A stretch of 64,000 bases of DNA from Actinomycetota bacterium (GTDB lineage: Bacteria; Actinomycetota; Acidimicrobiia; Acidimicrobiales; RAAP-2): positions 248,001 through 312,000 of the forward strand of contig WLNI01000001.1 in NCBI GenBank assembly GCA_009699875.1, written 5' to 3'. Numbering within the stretch: position 1 is the stretch's first letter; each line of letters starts with the position of its first letter. Below, piece by piece: positions 9,323 to 18,301 of this stretch. The notes below the pieces were generated by a model that saw nothing but the letters and a program-made list of their open reading frames with translations, searched no databases and was not told the origin of the DNA. Made by a program: the position numbers and the translations under genes.

Positions 9323-9459
9323 TCGTCACTACTCTTTTCTTTCACGCCTAGTCCCTTAGGCGCTGCTGAGGTTGTCGCTTCTCTGTCTCCACAGTAGTCC
9401 TGAACACATCATTAACTTTTCGTGATTCTCATAGACTTTTCAGGAAGGGTGAGAAATGT

Positions 9460-10164
9460 TCACGGGCAGCGATTTATAAAAATCACGCCCACGGTTGATG
9501 CAACAGTTTCCCCGTGGCTTGTCGCGATAAAACGAACCGTGAGAACCGTGGAAGGATCAGATCCCATCCAAGACGACTTCCAGTACACGCGAGCAGTATA
9601 GAAATCACCTTCGAGTGATCCAGTGACTGGCCAAGTAGAAGTTTCTCCATTGTGAATTATCTCGAGATGGATTTCGTCCGGAGAAGTTCCCCCCGTGCTC
9701 ACCGTCATCACACTTGTCCCTGATCCCGTGGTGCAATCATTCTGACGAGAATTCGATGAGTAAATAGTTGAGGGGCTTGGCGAGAAATCGGAAAAAGTTG
9801 TTGGATGCGCTGAGGGAACTGAAAGAACAGTGGTCACGGTGTTGCTCGGGGCTGTTGTGTTTTGAGGGGATTGACTAGTTGTCGGCACGCTCGGCACTGT
9901 TTTCGAGTTCCCTGACGTAGTTCCATTACTCGATGGTTTAAGCGACGTAGTGGTGCTTGCCCCAGGTGAGGTCTTGGTGGCATTTGAAGCACCTACTCGA
10001 GTTGTCGTTGTCGCGTTGCTTGCCGACGACATTTGATTGTCATCTGGGAGAAGAAGCCAGAGCCCTGCGATCAGGAGAACAACCACAATTACTGCGCCTC
10101 CCACCATCATAAAACGTTGTTTCGACCGATCCTTGTTAGTCTCTCCTGTTTCGTGATTGCTCAT
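9460..10164 (-). CDS. Membrane-anchored exported protein of unknown function
   Basis: 234 residues: a short cytoplasmic N-terminus rich in charged residues, one membrane helix at about 20-41 (VVGG-type hydrophobic run ending LWLLLP), and a Ser/Thr/Asn-rich linker to about residue 115. A compact C-terminal domain of about 100 residues follows, with two cysteines (NDCTTG and the penultimate residue) that could form a disulfide. The architecture is that of an actinobacterial extracytoplasmic sensor or surface protein, but I do not recognise the domain. It is codirectional with the beta-helix lipoprotein, separated by 137 bases in which I see no gene. Confidence 0.6.
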   Translation of the reverse strand: MSNHETGETNKDRSKQRFMMVGGAVIVVVLLIAGLWLLLPDDNQMSSASNATTTTRVGASNATKTSPGASTTTSLKPSSNGTTSGNSKTVPSVPTTSQSPQNTTAPSNTVTTVLSVPSAHPTTFSDFSPSPSTIYSSNSRQNDCTTGSGTSVMTVSTGGTSPDEIHLEIIHNGETSTWPVTGSLEGDFYTARVYWKSSWMGSDPSTVLTVRFIATSHGETVASTVGVIFINRCP

Positions 10165-10308
10165 TTTCCCCCTCCACCGAGCACGCTAGGGCTCTTTCTC
10201 TAACTTACTCGTCTTTGTCCTCTTGAGAGAGGGGTCTTCGGGGGCTGTGGGGTGCACAAGTGACTCGCCGGAACGAGCAAAAAGATGAACCTCGCCCCTC
10301 GGAACCGA

Positions 10309-10314
10309 TACCGT
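10309..10314 (+). promoter_or_regulatory. Leaderless -10 element (TACCGT) of the MBL hydrolase gene
   Basis: TACCGT fits TANNNT and ends seven bases before the ATG at 10322, which lacks a Shine-Dalgarno sequence. A loose -35 (TGAACC) lies 17 bases upstream. Confidence 0.4.
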
Positions 10315-10321
10315 GTCTGCG

Positions 10322-11374
10322 ATGGTTGGTTTTGAAGTCACAGGTATCGCACAAAAAGAGGCCTGGGCCGCCAACGTCGTCCCTGACGTCGAGCAAGTCC
10401 GCCCCGGTCTCTGGTCGATACCCGTACCCATGCCCGACAATCCGCTTCGCTATGTCTTGGTCTACGCCTTTGAATCCAATTCAGGAATCACCTTGGTTGA
10501 TGCGGGATGGGACACCGATGAAGCGTGGACGGCGCTCAATGAGGGAATCGCGAGAGCCGGCGGTTCCATGTCAGACGTCACGGGCGTGGTGGTCACACAT
10601 ATCCATCCTGACCATTACGGGCTCGCTGGTCGCATTCGAGATGTCTCGGGCGCATGGATAGGCCTTCACCCAGCTGACGCGGAACTCTTGGAGGGTCGCT
10701 ACGTCGAGACCGATGAGCTCGTCGCTCGAATGCAAGATCTCCTCACACTCTCAGGGGTACCCGACGAACTCAGTCCAGACTTGGCAACGGCGTCGATGCA
10801 AGTGAGAAGCATGGTCCACATGGCGGTGCCAGATCGATTGATTGAAGATGACGATCTCATCGGCATCGACGGCTGGGATCTCAAGGCGATCTGGACTCCA
10901 GGACACTCGCCAGGCCACCTCTGCCTTGTTGACCCCACAGCGAGACTCGTTATTTCGGGAGACCACGTTCTGCCAAGAATCACACCAAATATCTCCATGC
11001 ACTCCCAACAGTTTCCAAACCCACTCGGCTCCTACCTCGAGTCGCTCGTCAAAATTGGCCACTTCGAACAAGATGAAGTCTTGCCCGGTCACGAGTATCG
11101 ATTTAGGGGACTGCAAGCTCGCACCGAACAACTGATCGCTCATCACGAGGAGCGACTCTTCGAGATCGAAACTCACTTACGCGATCACCCCGGACTGACT
11201 TCATGGGAATTGACGATGCGCCTGACTTGGTCTCGGCCGGTCAGTGAAATCCCAAGCTTTATGCAGCGCATGGCCAATGGCGAGACCTTGGCCCACCTCG
11301 TACTCCTCGAGTACCGAGGGCGTGTCCTGCGAGAGGGAGATGCTCCCGCTCGATTTTCTCTGCTTGATTCCTAA
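10322..11374 (+). CDS. MBL-fold metallo-hydrolase
   Basis: A 350-residue metallo-beta-lactamase fold enzyme. The dinuclear metal motif THIHPDH gives HxHxDH at residues 93-98. Further ligands are expected in TPGHSPGHL, ISGDHVL and LPGHEY, all present in the normal order. The C-terminal 90 residues form a helical extension seen in lactonase- and glyoxalase-II-like members (TSWELTMRL). The substrate is unknown. The start is taken as ATG 10322, because a TANNNT element lies just upstream and no ribosome binding site is seen; an in-frame GTG at 10313 is the alternative. The gene is followed by tRNA-Arg on the opposite strand. Confidence 0.88.
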   Translation: MVGFEVTGIAQKEAWAANVVPDVEQVRPGLWSIPVPMPDNPLRYVLVYAFESNSGITLVDAGWDTDEAWTALNEGIARAGGSMSDVTGVVVTHIHPDHYGLAGRIRDVSGAWIGLHPADAELLEGRYVETDELVARMQDLLTLSGVPDELSPDLATASMQVRSMVHMAVPDRLIEDDDLIGIDGWDLKAIWTPGHSPGHLCLVDPTARLVISGDHVLPRITPNISMHSQQFPNPLGSYLESLVKIGHFEQDEVLPGHEYRFRGLQARTEQLIAHHEERLFEIETHLRDHPGLTSWELTMRLTWSRPVSEIPSFMQRMANGETLAHLVLLEYRGRVLREGDAPARFSLLDS

Positions 11375-11385
11375 CGGAGTTTTCG

Positions 11386-11459
11386 TGCCCCCGGCAGGAG
11401 TCGAACCCGCAACCTTCGGGGTAGAAACCCGACGCTCTATCCAGTTGAGCTACAAGGGC
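11386..11459 (-). tRNA. tRNA-Arg (TCT)
   Basis: A minus-strand cloverleaf. The acceptor GCCCTTG pairs with CGGGGGC (two G-U pairs), the anticodon loop TTTCTAC gives TCT, and the T loop is TTCGACT. CCA is not encoded. Confidence 0.95.
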
Positions 11460-11529
11460 GCATCCTCACGATAGGCCCTCACGAACTCGAGCGGGGTCAC
11501 GTCGTGCGTTGTGGCAGACTTTAGGCCTT

Positions 11530-11606
11530 GGTGGTCGTAGCTCAGTCGGTAGAGCGCCGGGATGTGGCCCCGGAGGTCGCGGGTTCGAGCCCCGTCGGTC
11601 ACCCCA
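11530..11606 (+). tRNA. tRNA-His (GTG)
   Basis: The acceptor GTGGTCG pairs with CGGTCAC, and the anticodon loop ATGTGGC gives GTG. The extra G(-1) opposite a C discriminator, the hallmark of tRNA-His, is present at 11530. CCA is encoded. Confidence 0.97.
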
Positions 11607-11616
11607 ATCAAGAGGA

Positions 11617-11654
11617 GCACCCCTGAGGCAGGCATTTGCCCGCTTCAGGGGTGC
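11617..11654 (+). terminator. Hairpin after tRNA-His
   Basis: GCACCCCTGA at 11617-11626 pairs perfectly with TCAGGGGTGC at 11645-11654. The 18-base interior can itself fold. There is no long T run, so it is a probable tRNA-transcript terminator or processing hairpin lying before the enoyl-CoA hydratase. Confidence 0.5.
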
Positions 11655-11677
11655 AACTTTGAACACGAGGAGGACGT

Positions 11678-12496
11678 ATGTCAGAAGAAGTTCAACTCAC
11701 CAGGAAAATTGAAGACGGCATCCTGTGGCTCACGATTGATCGAGCTGATGCTGGCAACTCACTCACCGCAGACATGCGAGATCAACTCGCTGCGTGGTTC
11801 GAAGAGGCATCGAGTGACCTGCATGTTCGAAGCATTGTTCTCACTGGGGCGGGTGAGAAAGCATTCTGTACTGGCGCTGACCTTCGCTCACAACGTCCAG
11901 GACCACCCCGTCCCGAAGGAGCACCCGAGCGCGCTACCGGAGATGTTGCTCGCTTGATCCAACAAGGTTGGCAACGTCTCGTCGTAAGTATTCTCGATTG
12001 CGAAAAACCTGTCATCGGCTCCATCAATGGAACTGCAGCAGGCGGCGGCATGCACTTGGCATTAGCGTGCGACCTGGTTATCGCCTCAGAGACTGCCAAA
12101 TTTATTGAAGCATTTATCCGCCGCGGGATTGCCCCTGATGCCGCGGGAGCCTGGCTTTTGACCCGCCTCGTTGGTATTCAGCGAGCCAAGGAGCTTTTCT
12201 TTCTTGGCGAAGACGTGTCTGCTCAGCGTGCTTTGTCGTTAGGTCTCATCAACTACGTCGTGCCAGGTGCCTCACTCCACGCGGAAACACTCGCACTCGC
12301 TTCTCGTTTAGCGAGCGCACCCACCAGGGCGATTGCCATCACAAAGGCATTAACAAATCGCTCCTTGGACGTTGACCGAGCTACTGCACTCCTTGACGAG
12401 GCGTGGGGTCAAGAACTCGTGACCACCACCGAAGATATGAAAGAAGGTGTCGCAGCCTTCGTTGAGCGGAGAGACCCGAAGTTTCGCGGTTACTAA
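11678..12496 (+). CDS. Enoyl-CoA hydratase/isomerase family protein
   Basis: A 272-residue crotonase-fold protein. The oxyanion-hole segments FCTGADLRS and NGTAAGGGMHLALACDLVIAS are clear, and the family C-terminal trimerisation helices follow. The usual second catalytic Glu region reads IRRGIAPDAAGAWLL, so it aligns with hydratase/isomerase members where that position varies; the reaction is therefore uncertain (hydration, isomerisation or another CoA reaction). A strong GAGGAGG ribosome binding site precedes ATG 11678. The gene converges on the next one, and the two stop codons overlap. Confidence 0.88.
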   Translation: MSEEVQLTRKIEDGILWLTIDRADAGNSLTADMRDQLAAWFEEASSDLHVRSIVLTGAGEKAFCTGADLRSQRPGPPRPEGAPERATGDVARLIQQGWQRLVVSILDCEKPVIGSINGTAAGGGMHLALACDLVIASETAKFIEAFIRRGIAPDAAGAWLLTRLVGIQRAKELFFLGEDVSAQRALSLGLINYVVPGASLHAETLALASRLASAPTRAIAITKALTNRSLDVDRATALLDEAWGQELVTTTEDMKEGVAAFVERRDPKFRGY

Positions 12497-13128
12497 GGCT
12501 GCGTTGTCGTCGTCGTTGTTGTTGATGTTGAGGTTGTTGTCGTAGACGATGTCGTTGTCGACGACGTCGTTGTCGACGTATCGGGTTTTGTGGTCGACGT
12601 TGTCGTTGTCGTCGAAGGGTTTGTTCCGAAAATATTTCCAATTGAGGTGTCGCCGGAAGATCCACTCGAACCATTCACGATCGAGGTCATTGGCTTGCCA
12701 GCTGCTAATTCAATGACGGTGATCGTTCCCATGGAGACCACAAACACAAGCCCAATCACGGCGATCACTGGCCACCGTCTCGATTTCGACCAAGGAGCAC
12801 CGTGAAGCGGTGGTGGAGCGGGTTTGGCCGGCAAGACCGTTGCTTCACCGGACACCTCAATGGGTGCCTCCAGGTTGAGTGGTGGCGGTGGCGAGACCGA
12901 CGACGAGTCAGCGAGAGACGATCTCGCATCTGACTCAACAAGTGCTTTGACTTTTTGGTGACCTTTCTCAAGCGATCCAAAAACTAAGGAGCTGCCAATG
13001 GTGGCTACCGCACTCCCAATGGCGACAGCAAGCACCGTTCCAAGAGCGCCGACGAGCCTCGAGAGGATGACCGCTGCAAATACCGCCCCACAGACAGAGG
13101 CAACGACCTGTTTCCAATTGAGCGACAT
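12493..13128 (-). CDS. Membrane protein with Thr/Ser-rich C-terminal tail
   Basis: 211 residues. Two hydrophobic segments lie near residues 7-50 and one at about 120-143, and a Pro-rich cytoplasmic-type linker separates them. The last 40 residues are almost entirely Thr and Ser, encoded by GTC/GTT trinucleotide runs on the plus strand, and would lie on the outer face. I recognise no domain. The gene starts 12 bases after the cyclase gene stop on the same strand, so the two probably form an operon. The tail may span the cell wall or be glycosylated (inference). Confidence 0.65.
   Translation of the reverse strand: MSLNWKQVVASVCGAVFAAVILSRLVGALGTVLAVAIGSAVATIGSSLVFGSLEKGHQKVKALVESDARSSLADSSSVSPPPPLNLEAPIEVSGEATVLPAKPAPPPLHGAPWSKSRRWPVIAVIGLVFVVSMGTITVIELAAGKPMTSIVNGSSGSSGDTSIGNIFGTNPSTTTTTSTTKPDTSTTTSSTTTSSTTTTSTSTTTTTTTQP
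12500..12612. repeat. Trinucleotide low-complexity tract coding for a Thr/Ser tail
   Basis: The plus strand is a nearly continuous series of gtt, gtc and gac triplets. It lies inside the C-terminal coding region of the membrane protein and gives its poly-Thr tail. Such tracts are prone to slippage. Confidence 0.75.
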
Positions 13129-13140
13129 TGTTCTTGCTCC

Positions 13141-13827
13141 TTAGGAGCCCATCAATGGCGAGCGCAGGCTGCCCTGTTCTTCAGGAGTGAGCCGCGGTCG
13201 ACGAACCCAAGTGTCATGACAACTCTCTGAGCAAAAGAGAACAAGGGCGCCAATGGCGTCGCGTGCCGACGTTGTCGCCACGCTCGGATCAAGGGGAATC
13301 CCACAAATAGGGCACGCGTGCGCTTCGCCGACAAGAACACTGAACTCGATCGCCACCACGTCGAGTGGCTCATCAAATCCTTTGACCTCTAACGGAGAGA
13401 TCTCTGCAATGGCCGACCACTCTGGTCGAAACTCAGAGAGTTCTCGAGTGACATAGACCGCTCCACCTGGGGCCAAATCACACAGCCTGGCCGCAACATT
13501 GACGGGCGTGCCAATGTAGTCATCGCCTTCGTGCAAGAGAACGTCTCCGTTCGTCGCCCCGCAACGAACGGAGAGTGCCGCACGTGAAGTTTTCATAGCG
13601 TGCTGGATTTCAAGCAGTGTCGCCAGGAGCGCCGTTTCATTGACCGAGACGAGCATCGCCCCGTCTCCCAACCACTTCGCGATTCGAACACCTCGACGAG
13701 AGCAGACGTCACGAGCAATGGAGCGAAACGTACTGAGGAGCCCCACGGCTCGCTCGTCACCTTCTCGAGCGGTCAGCGCAGTGAAGCCCGAAAGGTCAAT
13801 AAAAGCAAATGATCTCGGGACTCGCAC
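13141..13827 (-). CDS. Class III adenylate cyclase with C-terminal YHS/TRASH-like zinc motif
   Basis: 228 residues. Residues 5-165 form a class III cyclase domain with a complete active site by position. Metal-binding Asp11 (FIDLSGF) and Asp55 (WLGDGAML), adenine-selecting Lys51 and Asp103, and transition-state Asn110 and Arg114 (NVAARL) are all present, so cAMP synthesis is expected. Residues 172-205 read CPICG, then about 23 residues, then FCSESCHDTW. That is the CX2C...CX3C pattern of YHS/TRASH metal-binding domains. There is no membrane segment, so the protein is cytosolic. It lies 12 bases upstream of the Thr-tailed membrane protein and is probably cotranscribed with it. Confidence 0.85.
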   Translation of the reverse strand: MRVPRSFAFIDLSGFTALTAREGDERAVGLLSTFRSIARDVCSRRGVRIAKWLGDGAMLVSVNETALLATLLEIQHAMKTSRAALSVRCGATNGDVLLHEGDDYIGTPVNVAARLCDLAPGGAVYVTRELSEFRPEWSAIAEISPLEVKGFDEPLDVVAIEFSVLVGEAHACPICGIPLDPSVATTSARDAIGALVLFCSESCHDTWVRRPRLTPEEQGSLRSPLMGS

Positions 13828-13869
13828 CCTTCCATGTTCTCACGCCCTGCCCACCATGAAGTGCCGCTC

Positions 13870-14295
13870 TCAGTTTTCTGGGGGATCTCCAAGGAAGGAT
13901 GCCAAGTGGTTTCGCTCAAATTCCTCTTTCTGCCAGGATCGCCCCGTGACCATTGAGAGCGGAACTCGAAAACTCAGGGCTTGCTCTGAAATGCCTGGGC
14001 TACGAAAGGCCTCAACGACGATGGGCTCGTAGAAGTCATCTTCGTAGTCGTTGAGCACCTCCCATTCGCCCTTTGTCTCGAGCGTGAGGAGCGAGCCATG
14101 GGCGAGGCCTCCGCTCACTGGAATCATCCCTGGATAACTCTCGCCTCGGAGTTCTCGCACCTCAAAGTCGATAACCCAGCTTGGCGTCATGATCGGGACA
14201 CGACCAAGGAGAGAATGGATGATGCCAGGGAATTGGAGGGTTCCATAGACAAAGAGTCGATAATTATCGGCTCTATTTAGGCCCGGCGACTCCAT
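13870..14295 (-). CDS. Gamma-glutamylcyclotransferase (AIG2-like) family protein
   Basis: 141 residues with the family signature YGTL near residue 19 ([10 protein letters not shown]). The second conserved block, ending in [14 protein letters not shown], supplies the usual acidic catalytic residue. Members release 5-oxoproline from gamma-glutamyl compounds or act on related amines. The specific substrate is not evident. The length is typical. The gene is on the same strand as the cyclase and 42 bases upstream of it. It is divergent from the aldehyde dehydrogenase, which starts 105 bases away. Confidence 0.82.
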   Translation of the reverse strand: MESPGLNRADNYRLFVYGTLQFPGIIHSLLGRVPIMTPSWVIDFEVRELRGESYPGMIPVSGGLAHGSLLTLETKGEWEVLNDYEDDFYEPIVVEAFRSPGISEQALSFRVPLSMVTGRSWQKEEFERNHLASFLGDPPEN

Positions 14296-14399
14296 TCCCC
14301 CACCGTACCGTCGAGGACCAATGGAAATCTGGTCGGAGACCTGTGTATCTTTATGAGCGGTGGCTAAGTCGCCACACCCCGTCGAAAGAGGAGAACATC

Positions 14400-15818
14400 A
14401 TGGACGTCCGAGACAAGATCTACATCAACGGTGAGTGGGTCGCTTCCACTGGAACTGGCTCACTTGAGGTTATTGACTCAACCACAGAAGAAGTACTCGC
14501 CACGATTCCTGAAGGAACCGCCGAAGACGTCGATCGTGCCGTCAAAGCCGCTGCAGCTGCCTTCCCCTCATGGTCAGCTCGACCACAAGAAGAGCGCGTC
14601 GCCATGGTGGTCAAGATTGGTGAACTGCTGGCCATGCGAATGGACAAGATTGGCGAATTGATCTCCCATGAAGTCGGAATGCCAATGGGTCTTTCGGTGC
14701 CGATTCAAGCTGGGATGCCAGTCGGAGCCTTTACTGACCTCGCACAACATGTTGCAGAGTTCACCTGGGAAGAAGAGATTGGTAACTCACTCGTCGTCCG
14801 TGAACCGATCGGTGTTGTCGGAGCGATTACCCCCTGGAACTACCCCCTCTATCAAATTGTCCTCAAAGTCGCCCCGGCAATTGTGACTGGGTGCACCGTG
14901 GTCCTCAAGCCGAGCGAAGTTGCTCCCTTGAATGCATTTGAATTAGCAGAAGTTATTGATGAAGCTGGACTTCCAGCAGGGGTCTTTAACCTGGTCACGG
15001 GCGTTGGTCCTGTTGTCGGGGAAGCAATCGCTGCTCACCCACTCGTTGATGCGGTTTCCTTTACAGGGTCGACTCGAGCCGGAAAGCGAGTCATGGTTGT
15101 TGGCGCCGAGACCGTCAAGCGTGTCACGCTTGAACTCGGCGGAAAGTCAGCCAACATAATTCTGGAAGATGCAGATATCCCCACCGCTGTGAGTGCGGGA
15201 ATCTTTGGCTGTTTCCTGAACTCAGGGCAGACCTGTTCAGCATTGACTCGGATGATTGTTCCTCGATCAAAGTTGGCTGAAGTCGAAGAGGTTGCTGCTG
15301 CGACTGCCGCTGCATTCCCTCCAGGCGATCCTTTTGCCGAAGGAGCGATGGTAGGACCCTTGGTCTCGGCCATCCAACAAGAGCGAGTTCGTGGCTTCAT
15401 CAAGAAGGGTATTGACGAAGGAGCCAAGTTGCTCATCGGTGGTGCAGAGCAACCAGAAGGACTTGAAAAAGGATTCTTTATTCAGCCCACGGTCTTCTCG
15501 GACGTCACTCGTGACATGACCATTGCTCGAGAAGAGATCTTTGGACCTGTGCTCTCAATCATTCCGGTTGACTCAGAAGAAGAAGCCATCGAGATCGCCA
15601 ACGACTCCGACTACGGTCTCGCAGGTTCGGTTTGGTCAGGCGACCCAGCCCATGCTGAAGAAGTCGCTCGCAAGCTCCGCACCGGCCAGGTCGACATCAA
15701 TGGAGGAGCCTTCAACGTTTCAGCTCCCTTTGGTGGCTACAAGCAGTCTGGAAATGGCCGTGAGCGGGGCAAGTTTGGCCTTGACGAGTTCCTCGAAACC
15801 AAGTCACTTCAGCGTTAA
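14400..15818 (+). CDS. NAD(P)-dependent aldehyde dehydrogenase
   Basis: A 472-residue ALDH-superfamily enzyme that oxidises an aldehyde to its carboxylate. The oxyanion Asn148 lies in TPWNYPLY, the general base Glu245 in LELGGKSAN, and the nucleophile Cys279 in NSGQTCS; all are present. The closest-looking class is the betaine/4-aminobutyraldehyde type, but specificity is not readable. ATG 14400 is chosen because AGAGGAG precedes it; the upstream in-frame ATG at 14343 has no ribosome binding site. The gene is followed by a weak hairpin and tRNA-Lys, so it looks monocistronic. Confidence 0.92.
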   Translation: MDVRDKIYINGEWVASTGTGSLEVIDSTTEEVLATIPEGTAEDVDRAVKAAAAAFPSWSARPQEERVAMVVKIGELLAMRMDKIGELISHEVGMPMGLSVPIQAGMPVGAFTDLAQHVAEFTWEEEIGNSLVVREPIGVVGAITPWNYPLYQIVLKVAPAIVTGCTVVLKPSEVAPLNAFELAEVIDEAGLPAGVFNLVTGVGPVVGEAIAAHPLVDAVSFTGSTRAGKRVMVVGAETVKRVTLELGGKSANIILEDADIPTAVSAGIFGCFLNSGQTCSALTRMIVPRSKLAEVEEVAAATAAAFPPGDPFAEGAMVGPLVSAIQQERVRGFIKKGIDEGAKLLIGGAEQPEGLEKGFFIQPTVFSDVTRDMTIAREEIFGPVLSIIPVDSEEEAIEIANDSDYGLAGSVWSGDPAHAEEVARKLRTGQVDINGGAFNVSAPFGGYKQSGNGRERGKFGLDEFLETKSLQR

Positions 15819-15832
15819 ATCTCAAAAAGAAT

Positions 15833-15851
15833 GGCTCGGCTCAGCCGTTTT
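15833..15851 (+). terminator. Weak intrinsic terminator after the aldehyde dehydrogenase
   Basis: GGCT at 15833-15836 pairs with AGCC at 15843-15846 around CGGCTC, and is followed by GTTTT. The stem is short. Confidence 0.35.
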
Positions 15852-15865
15852 GCTATTGTCGCCAC

Positions 15866-15940
15866 GCGCCTCTAGCTCAATGGCAGAGCAACGGACTCTT
15901 AATCCGCAGGTTTCGGGTTCGAATCCCGAGGGGCGCACCA
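15866..15940 (+). tRNA. tRNA-Lys (CTT)
   Basis: The acceptor GCGCCTC pairs with GGGGCGC, and the anticodon loop CTCTTAA gives CTT. The T arm TCGGG-TTCGAAT-CCCGA is perfect, and CCA is encoded. The outer anticodon-stem pair is A-C mismatched. Confidence 0.95.
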
Positions 15941-16000
15941 AATACCTGGCCTGCTCGAGAGATGGGTTCGAATCGATGGAGATTTTGAAGAGCGCTCTTT

Positions 16001-18265
16001 ATGGCTGACACTGCTCATTCTGCAAGCCTGACTGAGGGCCCCCGTTTTGGACTGACACGCCCAAAACCGGTTGGCGCACCTCACGTCGTTGCCATCGTGC
16101 TCGACGACACCGGCTTTGGCCAACTTGGTTGTTTTGGTTCGACGATCGAAACGCCCGCTATCGATCGACTAGCCAGCGAGGGACTCCGTTTCACTCGTTT
16201 TCATGTCACGGCGATGTGTTCTCCTACCCGAGCCTCATTTTTTACCGGGAGAAATGCACATCGCGTTGGCATGGGGTTCGTCGCCGACATCCCGCTCGAC
16301 CATCCTGGCTACACAGCCAGAATCCCCGAGAGCGCCGCCACCCTCGCTCGACATTTTCTCGATGCGGGTTGGGCAACGCGTGCGGTTGGTAAGTGGCATC
16401 TCGTCCCCCGCTACGAACGTTCCGACGCGGGGCCCTTCCATAACTGGCCGCTTGGTCTTGGCTTCGAGCGCTACTACGGCTTCTTACTCGGCGACACGAA
16501 TCAATGGCGGCCGCATTTGGTCGAAGACAATCACTACCTCGACCCACCGACGTCCTGGCCTGAGAACTATCACCTCAGTGAAGATCTCGTCGACCGAGCC
16601 TTGAGCGATATTGCAAGCGTGCGAGTCTCTGCTCCGGGGAAACCAACCTTCACCTACGTGGCGTTTGGGGCAGCGCACGCACCCCATCATGTTCCAAAAC
16701 GCTGGATCGATCACTACGCCGGCAAGTTCGATCAGGGCTGGGATGCCTGGCGTGATGAAGTGATTGAGAAGCAGCGAGAATTGGGAATCATTCCAGACGA
16801 TACCCACGCATCACTTCGACCACCCTGGGTCGAAGCATGGGATTCTCTCAGCGACGATGAGAAAAAGATGCATGCCCGTCAACAAGAAGTTTTCGCCGCA
16901 TTTCTCTCTCACACCGATGAACAGATCGGCCGACTCCTTGGCGGTCTTGACGACCAAGGCCTCAGTGAGAATACGATTGTCATGCTGTTTTCCGATAACG
17001 GAGCAAGTGCCGAGGGTGGCCGCCTCGGCAGCGTGAATGAACACCGCTTCACGGCACACATCCCAGAGAGTGCCGCGGACAATATGTTGGCCATGGAAAC
17101 CTGGGGTGGCCCAGAGACCTACAACCACTACTCCTGGGGATGGGCATGGGCGGGTAACGCTCCCTTTCGACTTTGGAAGCGATTCACCTGGCTTGGAGGG
17201 ACCCGTACTCCCCTGATCGTGCGCTATCCACCTGGAATCAGTGACCCCGGTGGAGTGCGCAGCCAAATCACCCACGTCTCCGACCTTGCCCCCACACTGC
17301 TCGACCTTGCGGGGATCGAGCCTGAAACTGTGATTGATGGCGTGACACAACTTTCCTTTGATGGGAAGTCTTTGCGTTCAATCATGGAGAATCCCAACGC
17401 TCACGAGCAACGGACCACTCAGTATTTTGAGCTCCTCGGATCACGATCGATCATTCACAATGGTTACAAAGCAACGACGAACCATGTTCCCGAGGGTCTT
17501 CTTGATGAAGAGGAACTCGTCGAAGGAAGTCGTTCATTCGAAGAAGACCGATGGGAACTTTTTGATCTCGCCAATGACTTCGCTGAAGCGAAGGATATCT
17601 CTGACACTCATCCTGAGATTGTTGATGAGCTTGACCGAGTCTGGCGAGAAGAGGCTGAGGCGAATCACGTCTTGCCTCTTTTTGACTCGCTCATGTCTCG
17701 CTTCGGTGCATTGATTGGGCCTCTGTGGCCGGTGGGTCAACACATTGAAATCACACCAGGGACAAAGCCGGTAAGCGATGAAGTTCTCCCAATGCTCTTT
17801 GGTGGTTTTACGTTGAGCGCAGAACTCGCAAGTCCTCCTGGCGAAGGCGTGCTCTGCGCACTGGGCGATCATCTTGGTGGGTTTGCTCTCTTTGTCTGTG
17901 ACCACCGCCTTTTCTTTACGCTGGTGACACCAACAACCACGACTGAACTCAAGTCGAATCGAAGCCTTTCTCCTTCAGATCGGATTCTCAGTGTTTCGTT
18001 TGATCCTCAACTCCACAACACCCTGGCGCTCCATATCGACGGAGAAATTGTGGCCTCAACAACACACCCCGGCGAGATCCCCGTGGCGTTTCAACATGGT
18101 GGGACGTCACTGCGAGTGGGATCAGACTGTGAGTTCGAAGTCTCAAAGCGTTATCAAGCTCCATTTCCCTTTCAGGGAACCATCTCGAGAGTCGTCCTTG
18201 ATGCTTCAACACCTACGGTGACCAAGATGAGTGAGCTCTTAAGAAATGCGCTCCACGCTGACTGA
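16001..18265 (+). CDS. Arylsulfatase (type I, formylglycine-dependent)
   Basis: A 754-residue sulfatase that hydrolyses sulfate esters. Metal ligands Asp35-Asp36 occur in VLDDTGFG. The sulfatase signature CSPTR at residues 73-77 carries Cys73, which must be converted to formylglycine. VGKWHL and FSDNG supply further active-site positions. Beyond about residue 560 a C-terminal domain of nearly 200 residues forms the beta-rich module common in large arylsulfatases. No export signal is evident, so it is likely cytoplasmic. No formylglycine-generating enzyme is adjacent. The ribosome binding site is weak (GAAGAG). Confidence 0.92.
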   Translation: MADTAHSASLTEGPRFGLTRPKPVGAPHVVAIVLDDTGFGQLGCFGSTIETPAIDRLASEGLRFTRFHVTAMCSPTRASFFTGRNAHRVGMGFVADIPLDHPGYTARIPESAATLARHFLDAGWATRAVGKWHLVPRYERSDAGPFHNWPLGLGFERYYGFLLGDTNQWRPHLVEDNHYLDPPTSWPENYHLSEDLVDRALSDIASVRVSAPGKPTFTYVAFGAAHAPHHVPKRWIDHYAGKFDQGWDAWRDEVIEKQRELGIIPDDTHASLRPPWVEAWDSLSDDEKKMHARQQEVFAAFLSHTDEQIGRLLGGLDDQGLSENTIVMLFSDNGASAEGGRLGSVNEHRFTAHIPESAADNMLAMETWGGPETYNHYSWGWAWAGNAPFRLWKRFTWLGGTRTPLIVRYPPGISDPGGVRSQITHVSDLAPTLLDLAGIEPETVIDGVTQLSFDGKSLRSIMENPNAHEQRTTQYFELLGSRSIIHNGYKATTNHVPEGLLDEEELVEGSRSFEEDRWELFDLANDFAEAKDISDTHPEIVDELDRVWREEAEANHVLPLFDSLMSRFGALIGPLWPVGQHIEITPGTKPVSDEVLPMLFGGFTLSAELASPPGEGVLCALGDHLGGFALFVCDHRLFFTLVTPTTTTELKSNRSLSPSDRILSVSFDPQLHNTLALHIDGEIVASTTHPGEIPVAFQHGGTSLRVGSDCEFEVSKRYQAPFPFQGTISRVVLDASTPTVTKMSELLRNALHAD

Positions 18266-18287
18266 TCTGGGAAATGAACCCCCTCGC

Positions 18288-18293
18288 TAGAAT
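18288..18293 (+). promoter_or_regulatory. -10 element (TAGAAT) directly upstream of the MpaB-like gene
   Basis: TAGAAT ends eight bases before ATG 18302, which would make the mRNA leaderless or nearly so. The GAGGAG between them could serve as a ribosome binding site only if transcription started further upstream. Confidence 0.4.
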
Positions 18294-18301
18294 GAGGAGC
18301 G

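Noticed and set aside
12500-12612. CRISPR or tandem-repeat array
   Set aside because: The tract is a coding trinucleotide run for a Thr/Ser tail, with no repeat-spacer structure.
11386-15940. tRNA genes as attachment sites of an integrated element
   Set aside because: No integrase, no duplicated tRNA 3' end and no compositional break was seen near any of the five tRNAs.
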